NCBI RefSeq assembly: GCF_963678635.1
Contig: NC_087065.1
Location: 30,632,252-30,692,251 of the forward strand
From: Symsagittifera roscoffensis
Taxonomy: Eukaryota > Xenacoelomorpha > Acoela > Convolutidae
Length of the DNA stretch: 60,000 nt
Direction of reading: 5' to 3'
Each line of letters starts with the position of its first letter. Within the stretch, counting starts at the first letter, position 1. Positions 22,915 through 34,517 of this stretch are shown here, one piece after another. The position numbers were made by a program, and so were the translations under genes. The notes beneath the pieces are model-generated. The model worked only from the letters and a program-made list of their open reading frames with translations, ran no database searches and was not told the DNA's origin.

Positions 22915-23496
22915 TGTGCACAGCGCAACCTTCCGACGAAGCACGAATTAGAGAGAAAAGTCCTTAACAGCGAAAAAGTGCTTGAAAGGAGGGTTGACAT
23001 ATTCTGGAAGTTTCAATTTTTCAAAATTTCGATTAACGAGCGAGTATTTCTCAGAAATACGAGAAACGGCCATTTTGACCAAAAAAGCTGAGAAAAACAG
23101 AACAACAGCAAATCTAGTGAAAAACAGTCACACGAGAACACGGAAAAACGAAGCCTCTTACGCACGATGAGATCGTGACAGTTACGCACGATGAGATCCT
23201 TAGTGAAAGAAGATAGTGGGAAAGGAGGCTTCGGTGGTGGAGAGCAGTACCCTCCCGTGCCATGAATTGGGAGTGATAACAACGTTATCTCGAGGAGAAC
23301 ATGGAAGCGGAGGCTTGGTCCCCCAGAGACTGATTTTTGGTGAAAGACTGTAGTAAACTAACTTTTTAGCTACTCTGATGCCATTGGACTTTAAATTGAA
23401 ACCGGTATGATTTGATATTTTAGAATATGAGTAGCTAGGAAGAGGAAAGGGTCAATCCATCTCCAATGGATTTAACATAGAACTGTCACCAAAAAC

Positions 23497-23508
23497 ATAT
23501 TAAAATAG
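23497..23508 (+). promoter_or_regulatory. TATA-like box of the B1 LTR
   Basis: ATATTAAAATAG lies about 30 bases before the hairpin, in the same place as in A and B2. It is a weaker match to TATA than the B2 box. Confidence 0.4.
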
Positions 23509-23536
23509 GGTATTCGAGCCGTGTTTTAATAGCAAT

Positions 23537-23570
23537 CACGTAGTCTGAGGATCCGAGACTCAGCTATGTG
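23537..23570 (+). promoter_or_regulatory. Cap-site (TAR-like) RNA hairpin, B1 LTR
   Basis: Stem CACGTAG - bulged T - CTGAG, loop GATCCGAGA, then CTCAG - CTATGTG. Compared with A (2575-2609), three stem pairs change on both sides and pairing is kept. Confidence 0.7.
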
Positions 23571-24889
23571 GTTGTGTTCGCATGTAAACGAAAGCTGATC
23601 AAAAGTTGTTTGACTGATGGCCTAAACAGACCAGAAAACCAACTGGCAAGGTCGAGACGGTGAAAAAGAGTAGAATTAAGTTAACTGACGCCTGCCAGTC
23701 GTTCATAGGTTTATGGCGCTCCTGTGTGGGCCTGTTAAAGGCATGAGACCAACATGATCAGCAAAAGTTTCAGCGACGAACCCTCCGCTCCGGGCGTATG
23801 CCCGAGTTAGAGGCCTTAATAACATATATTGTACTAGGGGGAAGGTGCGTACCCTCCGCCTAATACTATTTAGCTTTTTAACTTAGTTAACACCGAAAAT
23901 TCCGGGGGCCGGTGGGTTAGGTGGGAAGTAATTAGCCCGCTTGTCCCAAGGTCCTGGGACCAAAAACAATTAAAGAGAAAGCGTAAGACCAAACAAAATT
24001 AGTGTATAACCAAGAAAAAGCCAAAAATAAATTTACTTGAAAATAAAAAAAGTACAAAAAACAGTAAAAAATCCAAAAAAGACCAAAAACAGTAATAAGT
24101 GACAGTTAATATGTTATTTCCGGACGAGATGTGATCTGACCTTACTGTTTGTTGTTGTTTCAGATTTATTTATATCATTTCTGATAGAAAGATTGTGTGT
24201 TTTGGTGAAGGGTTGGGTATTTAAGCACGTTAATGGTGATTTTGCCGGTGACCGGAGGGTAGAGTGGCAAGCTGACCGACGTGTGCCACACTCAACAGGG
24301 AAATCAGGGACAACATCCACAACGACTGTTGGGTATCGTTGAAACAATTTTAATATCGTTCGGGTACTATTTCATTAAAACTTAAGTGGTGGGTGGCACG
24401 ATCGGCGCGGTCCGATTGTACCCTCCGTCGATCACAAAGTTTCGAGTTAAGGGTCTTAATTCGGGTATTTTGGTGCAAAGGAGGGCATAGTAACATTCAT
24501 TAACGACTATTAATAGGTTATTATCCTTAGTATATATTACCTATCTCCTATTTAGAGACCCAAGAAACACCCAAATTTGGTCGAAAATTACCGATTTTCG
24601 ACCAAACCATAGACCCCCAAATTTTCGGACAAAAAGCTTTTATATAGGGAGTAGCTACGTAGTTCGATCCCCCTGACTAAAGAAACCGCGTGAGAAAGGA
24701 CTCAGTAGAAGTTGGAAAAAACGAAAAAAAAAATTTTCGATCAAAATTTTGATAGTTTTCTGAATTTTGTCAATCTGTTTTGAGGATCGAGTTTTTGAGT
24801 TTTTAGAGTTAGAGCAATAAATTTTTTTTGTGTTAGGAGCGAGCTAGCATAACGTGCTCGGCTGCCAAAAAAATTCTTGAGTTACCCTC

Positions 24890-25835
24890 CGATTAGCTCC
24901 ATGGATAGAGCTAACGACTTAAGGATTGGAAAAGGAAGGAATCGGAGGGTCCAAATTTGATAGTTATTGGCCAAATTTTTGTCTCCAAACCAATTTTGGT
25001 CCGGTTTTTTGCATTATCCCAGTGCCGTACAGGGCCACTACGCTCGTTTCAATTATTTTTAGGCACGTTCAATAGGAATTGCGGAAAAATTTTTTCAGAA
25101 CCTATATAGGTGGTAAAAAAAGGCCATTTTGACAAACACGTTTTTGGCGATTTCTCAAAGACTAGCCAACTGATGGGGATAATTTTTGTACCATAGGTCG
25201 ACGTTTTTGACCAATTTTTTGGACCGCAACCGCTTTTGCGTTGATAATCTCGGAAAAGAAAATTTTTTTAGAATTTGTTGGTTCGGAGGGTCCAAATTAT
25301 AGGTAACCCTCCGAGCGGCAGAAAATTTTATAAAAACACCTTTTTATCCTACTGGGAAGGTTGACCGTGTCAGCCAACCTGGTTTCAAGTAAGTTACACC
25401 GCATTCAGAGGCTTTATCGCGGTAAAATAACACTTTTTCCTGATTTTTGGGGAACCCTCCGAAGTAACCCTCCGGAGTGACTTAAGCCCCTTAGCAACCC
25501 TCCTTAGTAAAAATTTTCCACGGGACCCTCCGATGAAGTTAAAACAACCCCCCATAGAGAATTTAGCTTGTTTTGACGCTTTCTAAAGCTAGTTGAAGGC
25601 CCTTCTAAGTGAGATGCAAAAATTTGAAAATTTTGGAAGAACCCTCCGAAGTAACCCTCCGGAGCATATTAAGCCTCTTATTGACCCTCCTTAGTGAGTT
25701 AAGGAGGACCCTCCGAAGTCTCTTGGGTGAATAAGGTACCATCCGAAGAAACCCTCCGAAGTAGGCTAAGTGTCTTAATAACCCTCCGAAGTAACCCTCC
25801 GGAGTGACTTAAACCTCTTAGCAACCCTCCTTATT
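24890..25835 (+). repeat. Interspersed CCCTCCG(G/A) repeats in the B1 leader
   Basis: About eighteen copies of ACCCTCC, most continuing G(A/G)AG, on either strand. They are densest at 25450-25830, where a composite unit (AACCCTCCGAAGTAACCCTC...) recurs every 100-150 bases. B2's leader has the same arrangement at 58855-59170. CCTCCGGAGG is self-complementary. Confidence 0.8.
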
Positions 25836-26039
25836 GAAAACTTCCTGGGGCAATTTGAGAAACAGAAAATATACATTTAGGATTGGGATAAGAGGTCAAC
25901 TAACACCGGGCGTGGATATTAGGATCATAGGAAAATCGTGATCCCATTTGACCCGGAAATTCGTGATCAACTTCGGATTCTAGATCGGGTGCATCAGAAG
26001 TACCCGAACTAAAACTTTTTTTGATTGTGATTTGGGTTG

Positions 26040-26400
26040 TGTGGTAGCCTTGAGCTACTTAATAGGAAAGCTCGGGCAATCCAGGAACACATAGAAGAAG
26101 ACCTCGGTGAGTGTATTAGGCAGATACTCACTCACTTGAGAAGAAAAGTTGTTCCCTGCCCTCGTGCACTTGGAGCGTTCCGGGTGTGGGGGAGCTTTTT
26201 CATAGACTTTGAAATTTTTCGATCAGAGGTTGCCTTGAGCTACTTAGTAGGACAGCTCGGGCATTCGCAGGACACCTAAAAGAAGACCTCGGTGGGTGTA
26301 TTAGGCAAATACACACTCAGTTGAGAGGACTGTGTCCTGGGCTTCATTCTTTCGGATCGATCCGATTGAGGGGAGTCTTTTTCTTTAAGACTAAGTTTTA
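26040..26400 (+). repeat. Two diverged tandem units of about 185 bases, B1 leader
   Basis: Both units carry TTGAGCTACTTA(A/G)TAGGA, AGCTCGGGCA, GAAGACCTCGGTG and a GTGTATTAGGCA(A/G)ATAC stem-loop. B2 has the same pair at about 58275-58640. Open frames across them (80 residues here, 136 in B2) look like by-products of the repeat. Confidence 0.75.
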
Positions 26401-26755
26401 TTGATCTGTTTCTGAATCATCACTACTTTTTACCAAAGATTGTTTGATTTTAACAAAACAGTGACTTGATAAGATTATGGCGGTAAATTGATACGGGCGA
26501 AAGGTCGCTGTCACCTGTAGGATATTCTTATCTGATTATCAATTGTGTTTTGTGTATTGATTATATCTTGTGAAAATTTTGTGATACTGTTATACTATAC
26601 AACGGGGTTGAGTTAGCATTATATCAATACTGAAATGGCCCTGTGTTTAACTTTAGCTGAGTCACTAATATTGTCATTGAGAAATCTAAGAGACACTTTT
26701 GATACTTACGAGATCGAGTAGGCAGCGTTAAGTAATTTAACTTGAACTTGTTTGC

Positions 26756-26762
26756 GGTACGT
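26756..26762 (+). promoter_or_regulatory. Candidate 5' splice site before B1 gag
   Basis: G|GTACGT lies about 58 bases before the gag ATG. B2 has the same G|GTACGT at 57917-57911. It could pair with the acceptor at 36394 to make an RNA for ORF2. Element A does not show it. Confidence 0.3.
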
Positions 26763-26814
26763 GTGCATTGCCATTAATTTGTGCGAGCCATTAATTTGTG
26801 TTTATTACAAAGAA

Positions 26815-28770
26815 TGCAGCCTAGGGACTTGTTAGGGTTGACTACTAAGATTTCCAGGCTGAGCATGGGAAGTACGCGAAAGTTTAGAACTAGGCGTAAC
26901 CAATCTTCGTTTAGCAGTGTTCCATACGTTTTTGCTGATAACGAATCGACTAAAGGTCAAGCTGATCTTTCAGTGAGCGAAATGAAACTAAGAAGCGAGA
27001 AGAACCTCCTCGAACGGGAGGAAGTCGAGAGGACAGAAGAGGCCTCGGAGCGTTCCGAGGTCGAGCCTCGAGAGGAAGTATTGTTCAGGGGAATGTCCAA
27101 ATCACAGACTAAGAGTCATAAGTGGAGAAAAGATTTTTCACACCCGACCAATACACACTTTTCTCTGGCCAAGCAGAGCAAGAACGCGATGATGTCGAGT
27201 ATAAGTCCGAGTGAAGAACAAACGGGTTCAAAGGCAAAGAAGAGTTGGAAGTCTCCGTACGATGAGCGCATGGCGTCACTACAAACCGAAGGTCTATCTT
27301 CCAGTTATGACCATCCGGAGATAACACACCCGGATGTGAACTTCGCGCCGTCCCCGATGAACGACATGAGCAGGAAGGCGTTGTCCACTTCGCCGACCAG
27401 GCCAATGTCTGATGGGATAACCCTGGGAGTATCCTCGACGTTCGACAGATTGATGACGTCGATGGGCAAGCAAAAAGGCGGTGCGTCATCGAGTACCAGG
27501 CTGCAGCCACAGTTGACTTCATCTTCTCTGGGGCTAACCCCGCCATTGGGGGCAGCTGGTGATATAAGTGACATGTTTGCTGGCGTAATGACTGGTCTGG
27601 ATGAACTGAGACAGGACATGACTAAAAGAATATATCAAGTTGACGAGAGAGCTCACCAGGGTCGAGAGAATTTGAGGGATGAACTGACGCACGTGAAGTC
27701 GCAGGCGAGAGTTGATCAGGATCAGTTGATTCGCAACACCGATCAATGCCTGGCGGAGAGCCTGGCACAGGCAAACAAGGAGTCAGAGGAAAGAGAGGCT
27801 AGGATGACAAGAGAGATCGAGCGATTGTTGAACGATCATGATAATACCTACGCCCATACGATGACCAGCCTGGAAAAAAGGTTAGATGCCAAATCTGACC
27901 TAATGGTGCGGAAGCTTGACGAGATCTTAAATGGGAGCGTTCGCGAAGAGCGTTCCAACCCAAGAGAGCGCTCATGCCAGCGCTCTACAGGCAGCTATGC
28001 CAGGGCCCAGCAAAGTTCGAGAACGAACTACGAATCTAGGAATAGGGAGCGGCCCAGGGCAGCCACCTCGAGGCCTAGCTGGACAAATCCAGCCCCGCCG
28101 GAAGCAGATGCTACCCCGGAGACAAGGTTGCCCACTGTGCCACAAGCCAGGTCAGTGCCAGATCTGATTACGGTGTCGCAGGACACAACGATGTATGCCT
28201 CGATGTTTGAACCTCTGATTAGATCCCTCGAAACTTTCATCACCAAGCTCTCGAAGTCAACCGAGAGAGGAGTGAGGTCAAGAAGGACATTAAAGAAGCC
28301 GAAATCATACAAAGACGAGTCGGACGGCTGCATTGATACTTGGATAGAGGTGATGAAGTTGCACTTTGAAGAAGAGAGTCTCTCCAAGAAACAGGAATGT
28401 AGCTCACTAACAAGCAACCTGGAGGGTACTGCCCTAAATTGTGTAATGGCGAAAAGAGCCAATGAAAGAGACAGCGCTCGCAAGATATTCGACATCCTGG
28501 TGAATCGTTTCGGCTCTGGAGTACAAGGGCACCAGGCTATGGTGAAGTTCGAAAAGAGGCGTCAAAGAGATGACGAATTCATAGACCTACTTTTGGACGA
28601 CCTTGAATTGCTTAGGAGGAGAAGCAATCCCAATGAGAGAATATCCGAGCGAAACTTGGCGATAGCTTCGAAGTTCATGGACGGAGTAAAGAGTGAGGAG
28701 TTGAAAACGTTGTTAGCCGCACACTTACCTTGTCGCTTGACCAGGTACCCTAGCCTGACGATTTGCGAAT
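26815..28770 (+). pseudogene. Element B1 gag, matrix-like to capsid part
   Basis: The start is ATG 26815 (MQPRDLLGLTTKISRL), which matches B2's MQRRDSLGSTTKIPRL. The N-terminal third is basic, Ser-rich and probably disordered. A predicted coiled coil follows at about 27550-27940 (ESEEREARMTREIERLLNDH). The capsid region lies at about 28180-28720, with DESDGCIDTWIEVMKLHFEE and FEKRRQRDDEFIDLLLDDLE. A one-base loss near 28730 shifts the frame, and the piece ends at 28770. Compared with B2 it lacks a stretch of about 33 residues near residue 75 of the protein. The frame is otherwise open. Confidence 0.85.
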
Positions 28771-29532
28771 GAAGTCACGTGAATACTTGCTCATAAAACC
28801 GAGGGCGCAAAACCATTACAACATTTATGGTAACTACAGCGGAACAAACACTGGCGCGAACTCCAGTTGGTACAAGCCTCGCGACGACATGGATAAGAGG
28901 AGGTCCTCTGCAGATTGTGGCTCGATGGACCACCATGTTTCCGCATGTTCTGCTTACAAACAGAACATGAAGTCGATAGGCCACTTTCTCGACGACGTTG
29001 AAGCAACCGACGAGGACGCGAAGAGTACGTTAGAAGGCTCATTATGAAGTATGGACCGATGTGCTTCTTCTGTAATTTGGAGGGACACTTCAAGTCGGAC
29101 TGCACTCAATTTTGGGATGCATTGATGGACGCAAAACATCCCCGCCATGAAGAGGCGCTTTTGGGCGTCAAAGCCAGTCGAGCACGTCTGATGAACGAGG
29201 CTGAATCTCGAAGAAAACAGACAACACCGAGCACTTTTACGACTAAGAAGGTGAAGACCATGCCTGACGAGGTGGTAGCCTCGAGCTTTGAGGCAGAGTC
29301 GGCCGGCCCGCTCAAGGTGGATTATGGTTTGGCAGCAAGGACACCGTTGCAGAATGTCCAACAGGAGCTAGCCACGAAAGAAGTGGAGCAATGGGTAAGG
29401 TCGGAACTGGAAAGCACGGATCTTCGGGAAAAGTTTAACATTCTGAGTAAAACGACGGAAGAAGAGGACAAACAGGAACCCAGAAAGCAGGGACTAAAAC
29501 TGAATGTCATACTGGTAGAACTTTCGGAATGA
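28763..29532 (+). pseudogene. Element B1 gag, nucleocapsid part
   Basis: Two open pieces in different frames (28763-29047 and 29044-29532; shift near 29018). The first zinc knuckle has lost its first Cys (SADCGSMDHHVSAC; B2 has CANC at the start). The second is intact: CFFCNLEGHFKSDC. The tail is charged and helical (EVEQWVRSELESTDLREKFN). This part binds RNA in related elements. The end of the piece at 29532 overlaps the next by a few bases. Confidence 0.85.
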
Positions 29533-30880
29533 CGAAAGAAGGGACGAAGATAATGTCCATTATCTCAGTCGCAGGACACCAGATGGTCAAGAACTTGAGT
29601 GAACCATCCGAGATTACACTAGTCCACCTGGACATTTATGCAGACTACCTGAGGGAGAAAGATCCCAAGCTGGACTCCAGGGCAGTGCGAGCGCTACTCA
29701 CGACAGGAGGTCTGAAGCTGATGAGAGTGGGAATGGCATCAAAATTTACACAAAAGCTCACGTAACTGATGCGAGTGATCAGTTAGGCCGGATATACATT
29801 GGCCATGAAGAGCTGAAGGTGCGACGAATCGGACACAATGCCATGCTTGAACAGGATGCGGTCCACATAGGTTGCGAAGCCGATCAGGCAGCACATGTGC
29901 TAGATGTGCAGGGCAGACAACTTTCAGTGAAAGGACTGTTAGACACGGGTGCAGTGGTCAGTGTCATGCCAGTCAAAACCTGGACTGACATGGGCTTTGA
30001 CAGGTCGGATCTGATACCGACAAACATCAGACTGGCAGCTGCCAATCAGGGAGCAATCTATGTGACAGGACGGACCCCGATTATATCACTGCAGCTTGGG
30101 GGAAGACATCTTTGGATGAGCTTCCTGGTGGTGAAAAATTTGGACGAATCCGATCAATTCATCCTGGGAAGGGACTTCTTACGCAACTTTGATGACACGA
30201 TCGACCTCAATGACGGGTTGATCAGGACCAAAGATCCGGAGAGGAAGTATGAAAAGAAACATCTTAATAAGATCTTAATAAACCAGGCTAAGGTGCCGAT
30301 TTTTCTAGCTCGAAAAGTGAGATTGAAACCAAACCAAGCCGTAGTAGCAACGTTTAGGATGAGGAATCTTAATGAACTCAGTAATGACAGACAGGTGTGC
30401 CTGGTACCAAATCCAAACAGTAAGAGCTCAGCTCTTTTAGGAAGAAGCTTCTCACTCACTCAGAGCGGACTGTTTGTGAGTGGTTTGTTGAACACCGAAG
30501 CAATAACAGTGACAAAACAGAGGGGAAAGAAATTTGGCTACGCATTGCCTCTGAACACAGATATTCAGAGTGTGGAGAACTTGAAAAAGTTTGATGTAAC
30601 TAAATGTCCCTTGCATGCGAACCAGGAATGTATACTGAAGAGAGTAAATGAATTGAAATCTTCTAGGAAATTGTTTTCAATGAAGTCGGAAACAGATGAT
30701 GGGTTGTCTAGTTGTTCGAATTTTCCCGAGAGACCGACAGAAACAGAGTTAGCAGCGAATAAACTGGTCCTACCTGAGATAGAAGATTTGAAGGGTAAAA
30801 TATCGGACAAGGAACTAGATTCGCTCAGGGCGGTGCTAAGTCGGAATGCAGACGTTTTTCGAAACATAAGGCCGACATAG
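29529..30880 (+). pseudogene. Element B1 aspartic protease region
   Basis: The active-site box LLDTGAVVSVMPVKTW is at about 29936, and FILGRDFLRNFDDTIDLNDG follows near 30160. Upstream, 29529-29765 is in another frame and ends early; a deletion after TTGGLKLM removes about ten residues found in B2. From 29819 the frame stays open through the protease and a long spacer (LVPNPNSKSSALLGRSFSLT) to 30880, where a frameshift in the FRNIRPT region precedes the RT. Confidence 0.85.
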
Positions 30881-31605
30881 GTTGCTGTAAATTTGTAGAA
30901 CACGAGATTAAGATAGAAGAGGGCTCGGTACCTCATAGGGAAGGGGCGAGAAGAATGACCCCTCATAAGTCGGAAGCGTGCAGGAAGGAAATCGAGATGT
31001 TAATGGAGTACGACATGATCGAGCCGTCGAAGTCCCCGTGGGCTTGTGGCGTATTCATGGCTAAAAAGAAAGGAGAGCAACTCAGGTTTTGTTGTGATTT
31101 CCGTTATCTGAATGCAGTGACTATAAAGGACGCATACCTGATTCCCCGCATCGATGAGAGCCTATCCAAGCTGGGGGACGCGAAGTTCTTCACGACGTTA
31201 GATTTGGGCTCGGCGTTCTGGCAAGTGCCACTCCGAAAGCAAGATCGTGAAAAAATGGGCTTCGAGTGCGAGCTGGGATTGTTCCAGTGGAAGAGGATGC
31301 CGTTCGGATTGTGCAACGCGACGGCCCCATTCCAGCAACTGATGGCCCAGGCACTCACCAGTGTGACAAAGAAATATGGGAATCTCATCATGTGTTACGT
31401 CGATGATGTCGTGATCGCAACGCCAACCCTAGAGGATCACATAGAGAGGTTAGATGAGGTGTTTACTTGCATGAAGCAGGCGAGATTGAAGTGTAAACCC
31501 TCGAAGTGTGAAATTCTCAGAGACTCCATAAAGTATCTAGGCCGCCTGGTGGATAAGCATGGAGTGAGACCAGATCCCGAAGCGGTCGAAGCGGTTTTGA
31601 CCTAG
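30881..31605 (+). pseudogene. Element B1 reverse transcriptase
   Basis: The open frame from about 30955 includes the whole palm: LRFCCDFRYLNAVTIKDAYL, TTLDLGSAFWQVPLRKQDRE, FGLCNATAPFQQLMAQAL and the intact catalytic CYVDDVVIATPTLEDHIERL near 31396. A TAG at 31603-31605 replaces the Trp codon of B2's LTWKAPKTD, and the same frame continues after it into RNase H. So the polymerase core is intact, but the polyprotein is cut at this stop. The short stretch from 30881 to 30954 reads in another frame. Confidence 0.9.
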
Positions 31606-32400
31606 AAGGCACCCAAGACAGATACACAAATCATGAGTTTTTTGGGGTTCGCTAACTATTATCGGGAGTTCGTCAAGGGATACGCGGATAAGATATACCC
31701 CATGCAACAGTTGATGAGAAACAAAGGCAAAAAGTTCACTTGGACCGATGAGGCACAAGTTTCATTTGAAAACATTAAACGCGAACTTTGCGAGGCACCA
31801 GTCCTCGGCATGCCAACAGAAAAGGGGATGTTTGTGTTAGACACGGATGCATCAGTGGTTGCGATATCAGGTATACTTCACCAGGAGCAAGAGTGGAACG
31901 GGAGAACGGTTCTCCGTCCAATAGCCTACGGAAGTAAGGTCTTGAGCGATACCGAAATGAAGTATGGCGCACCAAAAGCGGAAATGTTCGCGGTGATCAC
32001 TTTCGTGGAAAAATACAGGGCCTACTTGGCGAGTGCTCCCTTCAAGTTGTGTGTGGATAATCGTGCCCTTGCCTGGCTGAAAACCTATTCGATGGACCAA
32101 AGTTATTTTGGTCGTAGGATCGTGCGCCTCGACGGATACCACATAATCATAGAGCACCGTACCCGTGACAAGCATCAAAATGCTGATAGCCTCAGTAATA
32201 AGACAGAATTCTATGAGCGACTCGAAGAGAAGCAGGCTAACCAAGCGGAGGTCAAAGACGGGTTTTCTTTCCTAGACAAGGAGACTTACGACAAACTACC
32301 ACTCACTAGGTGGCTGGACAAGTCAGGGCACCCTATACCAGGACACCCTGAACTTCCAGTGGAAACGGCCGCTGAGATAAAGATTTTAGCCAGGGGTTAA
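31606..32400 (+). pseudogene. Element B1 RNase H
   Basis: In frame after the TAG: MSFLGFANYYREFVKGYADK is the RT-connection end, followed by VLDTDASVVAISGILHQEQE, GAPKAEMFAV, KLCVDNRALAWLKTYSMDQS and RDKHQNADSLSN. The acidic residues of retroelement RNase H are present. A TAA at 32398-32400 interrupts the frame where B2 has GEPVPLD. Confidence 0.88.
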
Positions 32401-33306
32401 CCCGCTCCGCTGGATCTGCTAGTCCGATCCAATCTGGTACAGCAGGAGCTCACCAGGTTGGGTATAAACAGCATAGCTCTGCTAAATAGGACAGTGAATG
32501 TGGCGCCGGAAGTCATGGGGAAACTTCGTGACTTGCTAGATAGAGAAGTCGACAGACATGATCGTGACTGGATGGAGACCATGCAGCAATTGACCGCAAC
32601 TGAGAAAACGGAGAAGAGGCCAGTGATCATTCGCGGTCGCGATGTGGAACGGGATTGCCGGTAGATAGTGAACCAGCTGATGACATCAATGCCGAAGGAT
32701 GTCTTGTTGAGGACTTCGTTCACAGAACGTGGCAAACCGTCCCAGGTCCAAGTTACTGAGGAAGTCAGGGTCAAGTCGAAATCCAGCTTCACGAGAAAAG
32801 TACATTTCACGGATGTAAAAGAAAAGTACGATCCAAGCTCAGATTGCTCTTCCGGGGACGAAACAATGTCCGGGGAGTCGGACACCTTCAGGCCCGTGCA
32901 GGACGATTTGTCCGGGGAGAGGTTGATGAGACCACCTAGGGACAGAAATTTGTCCGGGCAGTCGGATTCAAAACAACCAATGGACAGAGTTTTGTCTGGG
33001 GAGTCGAGAAACATCACAGACAGATTGGAACATGATGATGCGGAATCATTCGGCTCAAGTGATGACTCGAGGCCTCAGTCCTGGGACAACACATCCGAGA
33101 CTACTTCCAATTCTGATGTATCGGAGATTGCGATTCATTCCTTGTTGGTGGACTGGAAGCAGCGCGGGCTGGACAGAGAAATGCATCAGGATCCGGACAG
33201 AGACAGGTACACCTCCGACGAGGAGGGCACTGTGGTGGATAATGCCGCCGATGAGCTCGAGCTGATACCAATCTGGAGCCATCTGTGCAGGAAGCGACGC
33301 CTTTGA
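32401..33306 (+). pseudogene. Element B1 acidic linker with 14-residue repeats
   Basis: Same frame as RNase H, with one more stop (TAG at 32662-32664). It has no enzyme domain. It carries four tandem 14-residue units beginning (M/L)SG(E/Q) and then an acidic Ser-rich part (SSDDSRPQSWDNTSETTSNS). A deletion of about 25 residues relative to B2 sits near 33270 (B2 residues 2246-2270), after which the frame changes. A spacer between RNase H and integrase of this length is unusual. The function is unknown. Confidence 0.75.
32867..33034 (+). repeat. Four 42-base coding repeats with TGTCCGGGGAG core
   Basis: The core starts at 32867, 32909, 32951 and 32993, exactly 42 bases apart. Units encode MSGESDTFRPVQDD, LSGERLMRPPRDRN, LSGQSDSKQPMDRV and LSGESRNITDRLEH. 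B2 has five units, and the core equals the element's polypurine tract. Confidence 0.95.
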
Positions 33307-34517
33307 AGAAGATATGGTGCGTCAAGTTGATGGACGATGTCCATGCTCCGGAGATAATGGAGATAATGAGCGGGCAATTAAACGTGATAAAGGCGTATCT
33401 GAAAGCCAGATACCGGCTGTCGGATCTCCTAAGGGCTCAACGAAATGATAGAATGACGAGCAATCTGAAGAGATGGATCGAGAATGGAGCACCTGACAAA
33501 GGAGATTTGGAGGAAGACAGCTACAAGATTTTGAAGCAGTTTTACATGAAGAGAAAAGATCTACTGTACCTGAATAAAGACGGAAACGTAGCCTGTAAAC
33601 GGAAAGAGGACGACAAGGTCCTTTAAAAGTACAATTCGATAGTGTTACCACAGTTGTACCAGACTGAATTGCTCTTTCGTTCACATGATCAGATGGGCCA
33701 TCAAGGAGTGGACAAAGTGTACAACAGGATACAGAAACGATTCGAATGGCCTGGCTTGAAGAAGGCATGTGAAAAGTGGATTTCTGCGTGCTTGTCGTGT
33801 CAACAGGCGAAGGACCCCCGGAAATTAAGGTTCCCACTGCAGTCAATAGAGTCATCGGGATTCAACGAGGTAGTGCAAATTGATCACCAAAAGATATGCA
33901 TGACAGCCACGGGCTACAATCAGGTGCTGGTAATGATTGATCATTTTACGAAATATGCAGAGGCACCCTGCCTGACAGCATCAGCGGAAGAAACATACGA
34001 TCATTTGATAAATGTGTGGATAGCGAGGCACGGCTGCCCCATCACATTCCAATCGGACAATGGCAAAGCATTCGTGGGTGATCTCACGAAGGAGTTAATG
34101 AAAAGGTCGCAGGTAGCACAGGCCCACTCGACCACTTATCACCCGCAAACGAATGGCCTAGTCGAGAGGCAGAATCGCACGCTGGTATCCATGTTGAGAG
34201 TTTATTGCTCATGCTACATGGATGACTGGGATAGACACTTGCCGCAAGTGATGGATGCTTACAACAGCACAGAGCATTCCACCAAGGGAATAAGTCCGCA
34301 TATGTTGCTAACGGATCAAGAAAAAGCGCTTTCGTTGATGTTTTTCTACCCTGAATATGAAGGAAAGAGAACAGCACCGCAAACTTACGTGCGGGATGTC
34401 ATTAGAAGACAGCCGGACCACAATGACTTATGCAGGAGGAACACGCAACAGGCGCAAATTAGACAGAAACGGTGGTTTGATAAAAAGGACTGCCGATGCA
34501 AAAGCCTACTCAGTTAG
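33285..34517 (+). pseudogene. Element B1 integrase, zinc and catalytic core
   Basis: The frame runs from 33285 with one TAA at 33624-33626 (B2: Tyr). The zinc site is HX4H in RSHDQMGHQGVDKVYNR and CX2C in ACLSCQQAKDPRK. The DDE residues lie in VVQIDHQKICM, FQSDNGKAFVGDL and HPQTNGLVERQNRT, with 35 residues between the second Asp and the Glu as in B2. A one-base deletion removes one Ala codon position near 33963 only if read against B2 (AEAPC against AEAAPC, an in-frame loss). A frameshift near 34485 leads into the C-terminal part in another frame. Confidence 0.88.

Larger units (their letters stand above)
22915..23708 (+). repeat. Element B1 5' LTR
   Basis: Starts TGTGCACAGCGCAACCTTCC; B2's LTR starts TGTGCCATTCTGCCAG and then shares CAGC(A/G)CAACCTTCCG. 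The right end is taken where B2 similarity ends, after GCCAGTCGTTCATAG. It includes a short direct repeat of TTACGCACGATGAGATC near 23158-23200. It contains the TATA-like box and cap-site hairpin. Confidence 0.7.
23709..26814 (+). other. Element B1 long 5' leader
   Basis: About 3.1 kb from LTR to the gag ATG with no convincing gene. It holds hairpins at 23788-23806 (CGGGC-GTAT-GCCCG with a bulged C) and around 24399-24418 (CGATCGG/CCGATTG). The palindromic GTAGCTACGTAGTT lies near 24651. It also holds the CCCTCCG repeats and a tandem duplication near its end. Shared patches with A are noted at the A leader. Confidence 0.6.

Noticed and set aside
23709-23740. TGGCGCTCCTGTGTGGGCC as the B1 primer-binding site
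   Set aside because: It starts TGG as many sites do, but lies several bases past the presumed LTR end and has no matching sequence in A. The tRNA match cannot be tested here.
24640-24655. TTTTATATAGGGAG in the B leaders as the main promoter
   Set aside because: It is conserved between B1 and B2 but absent from A, and a TATA-like box with a conserved cap-site hairpin already lies in every LTR. It could still be a secondary promoter.
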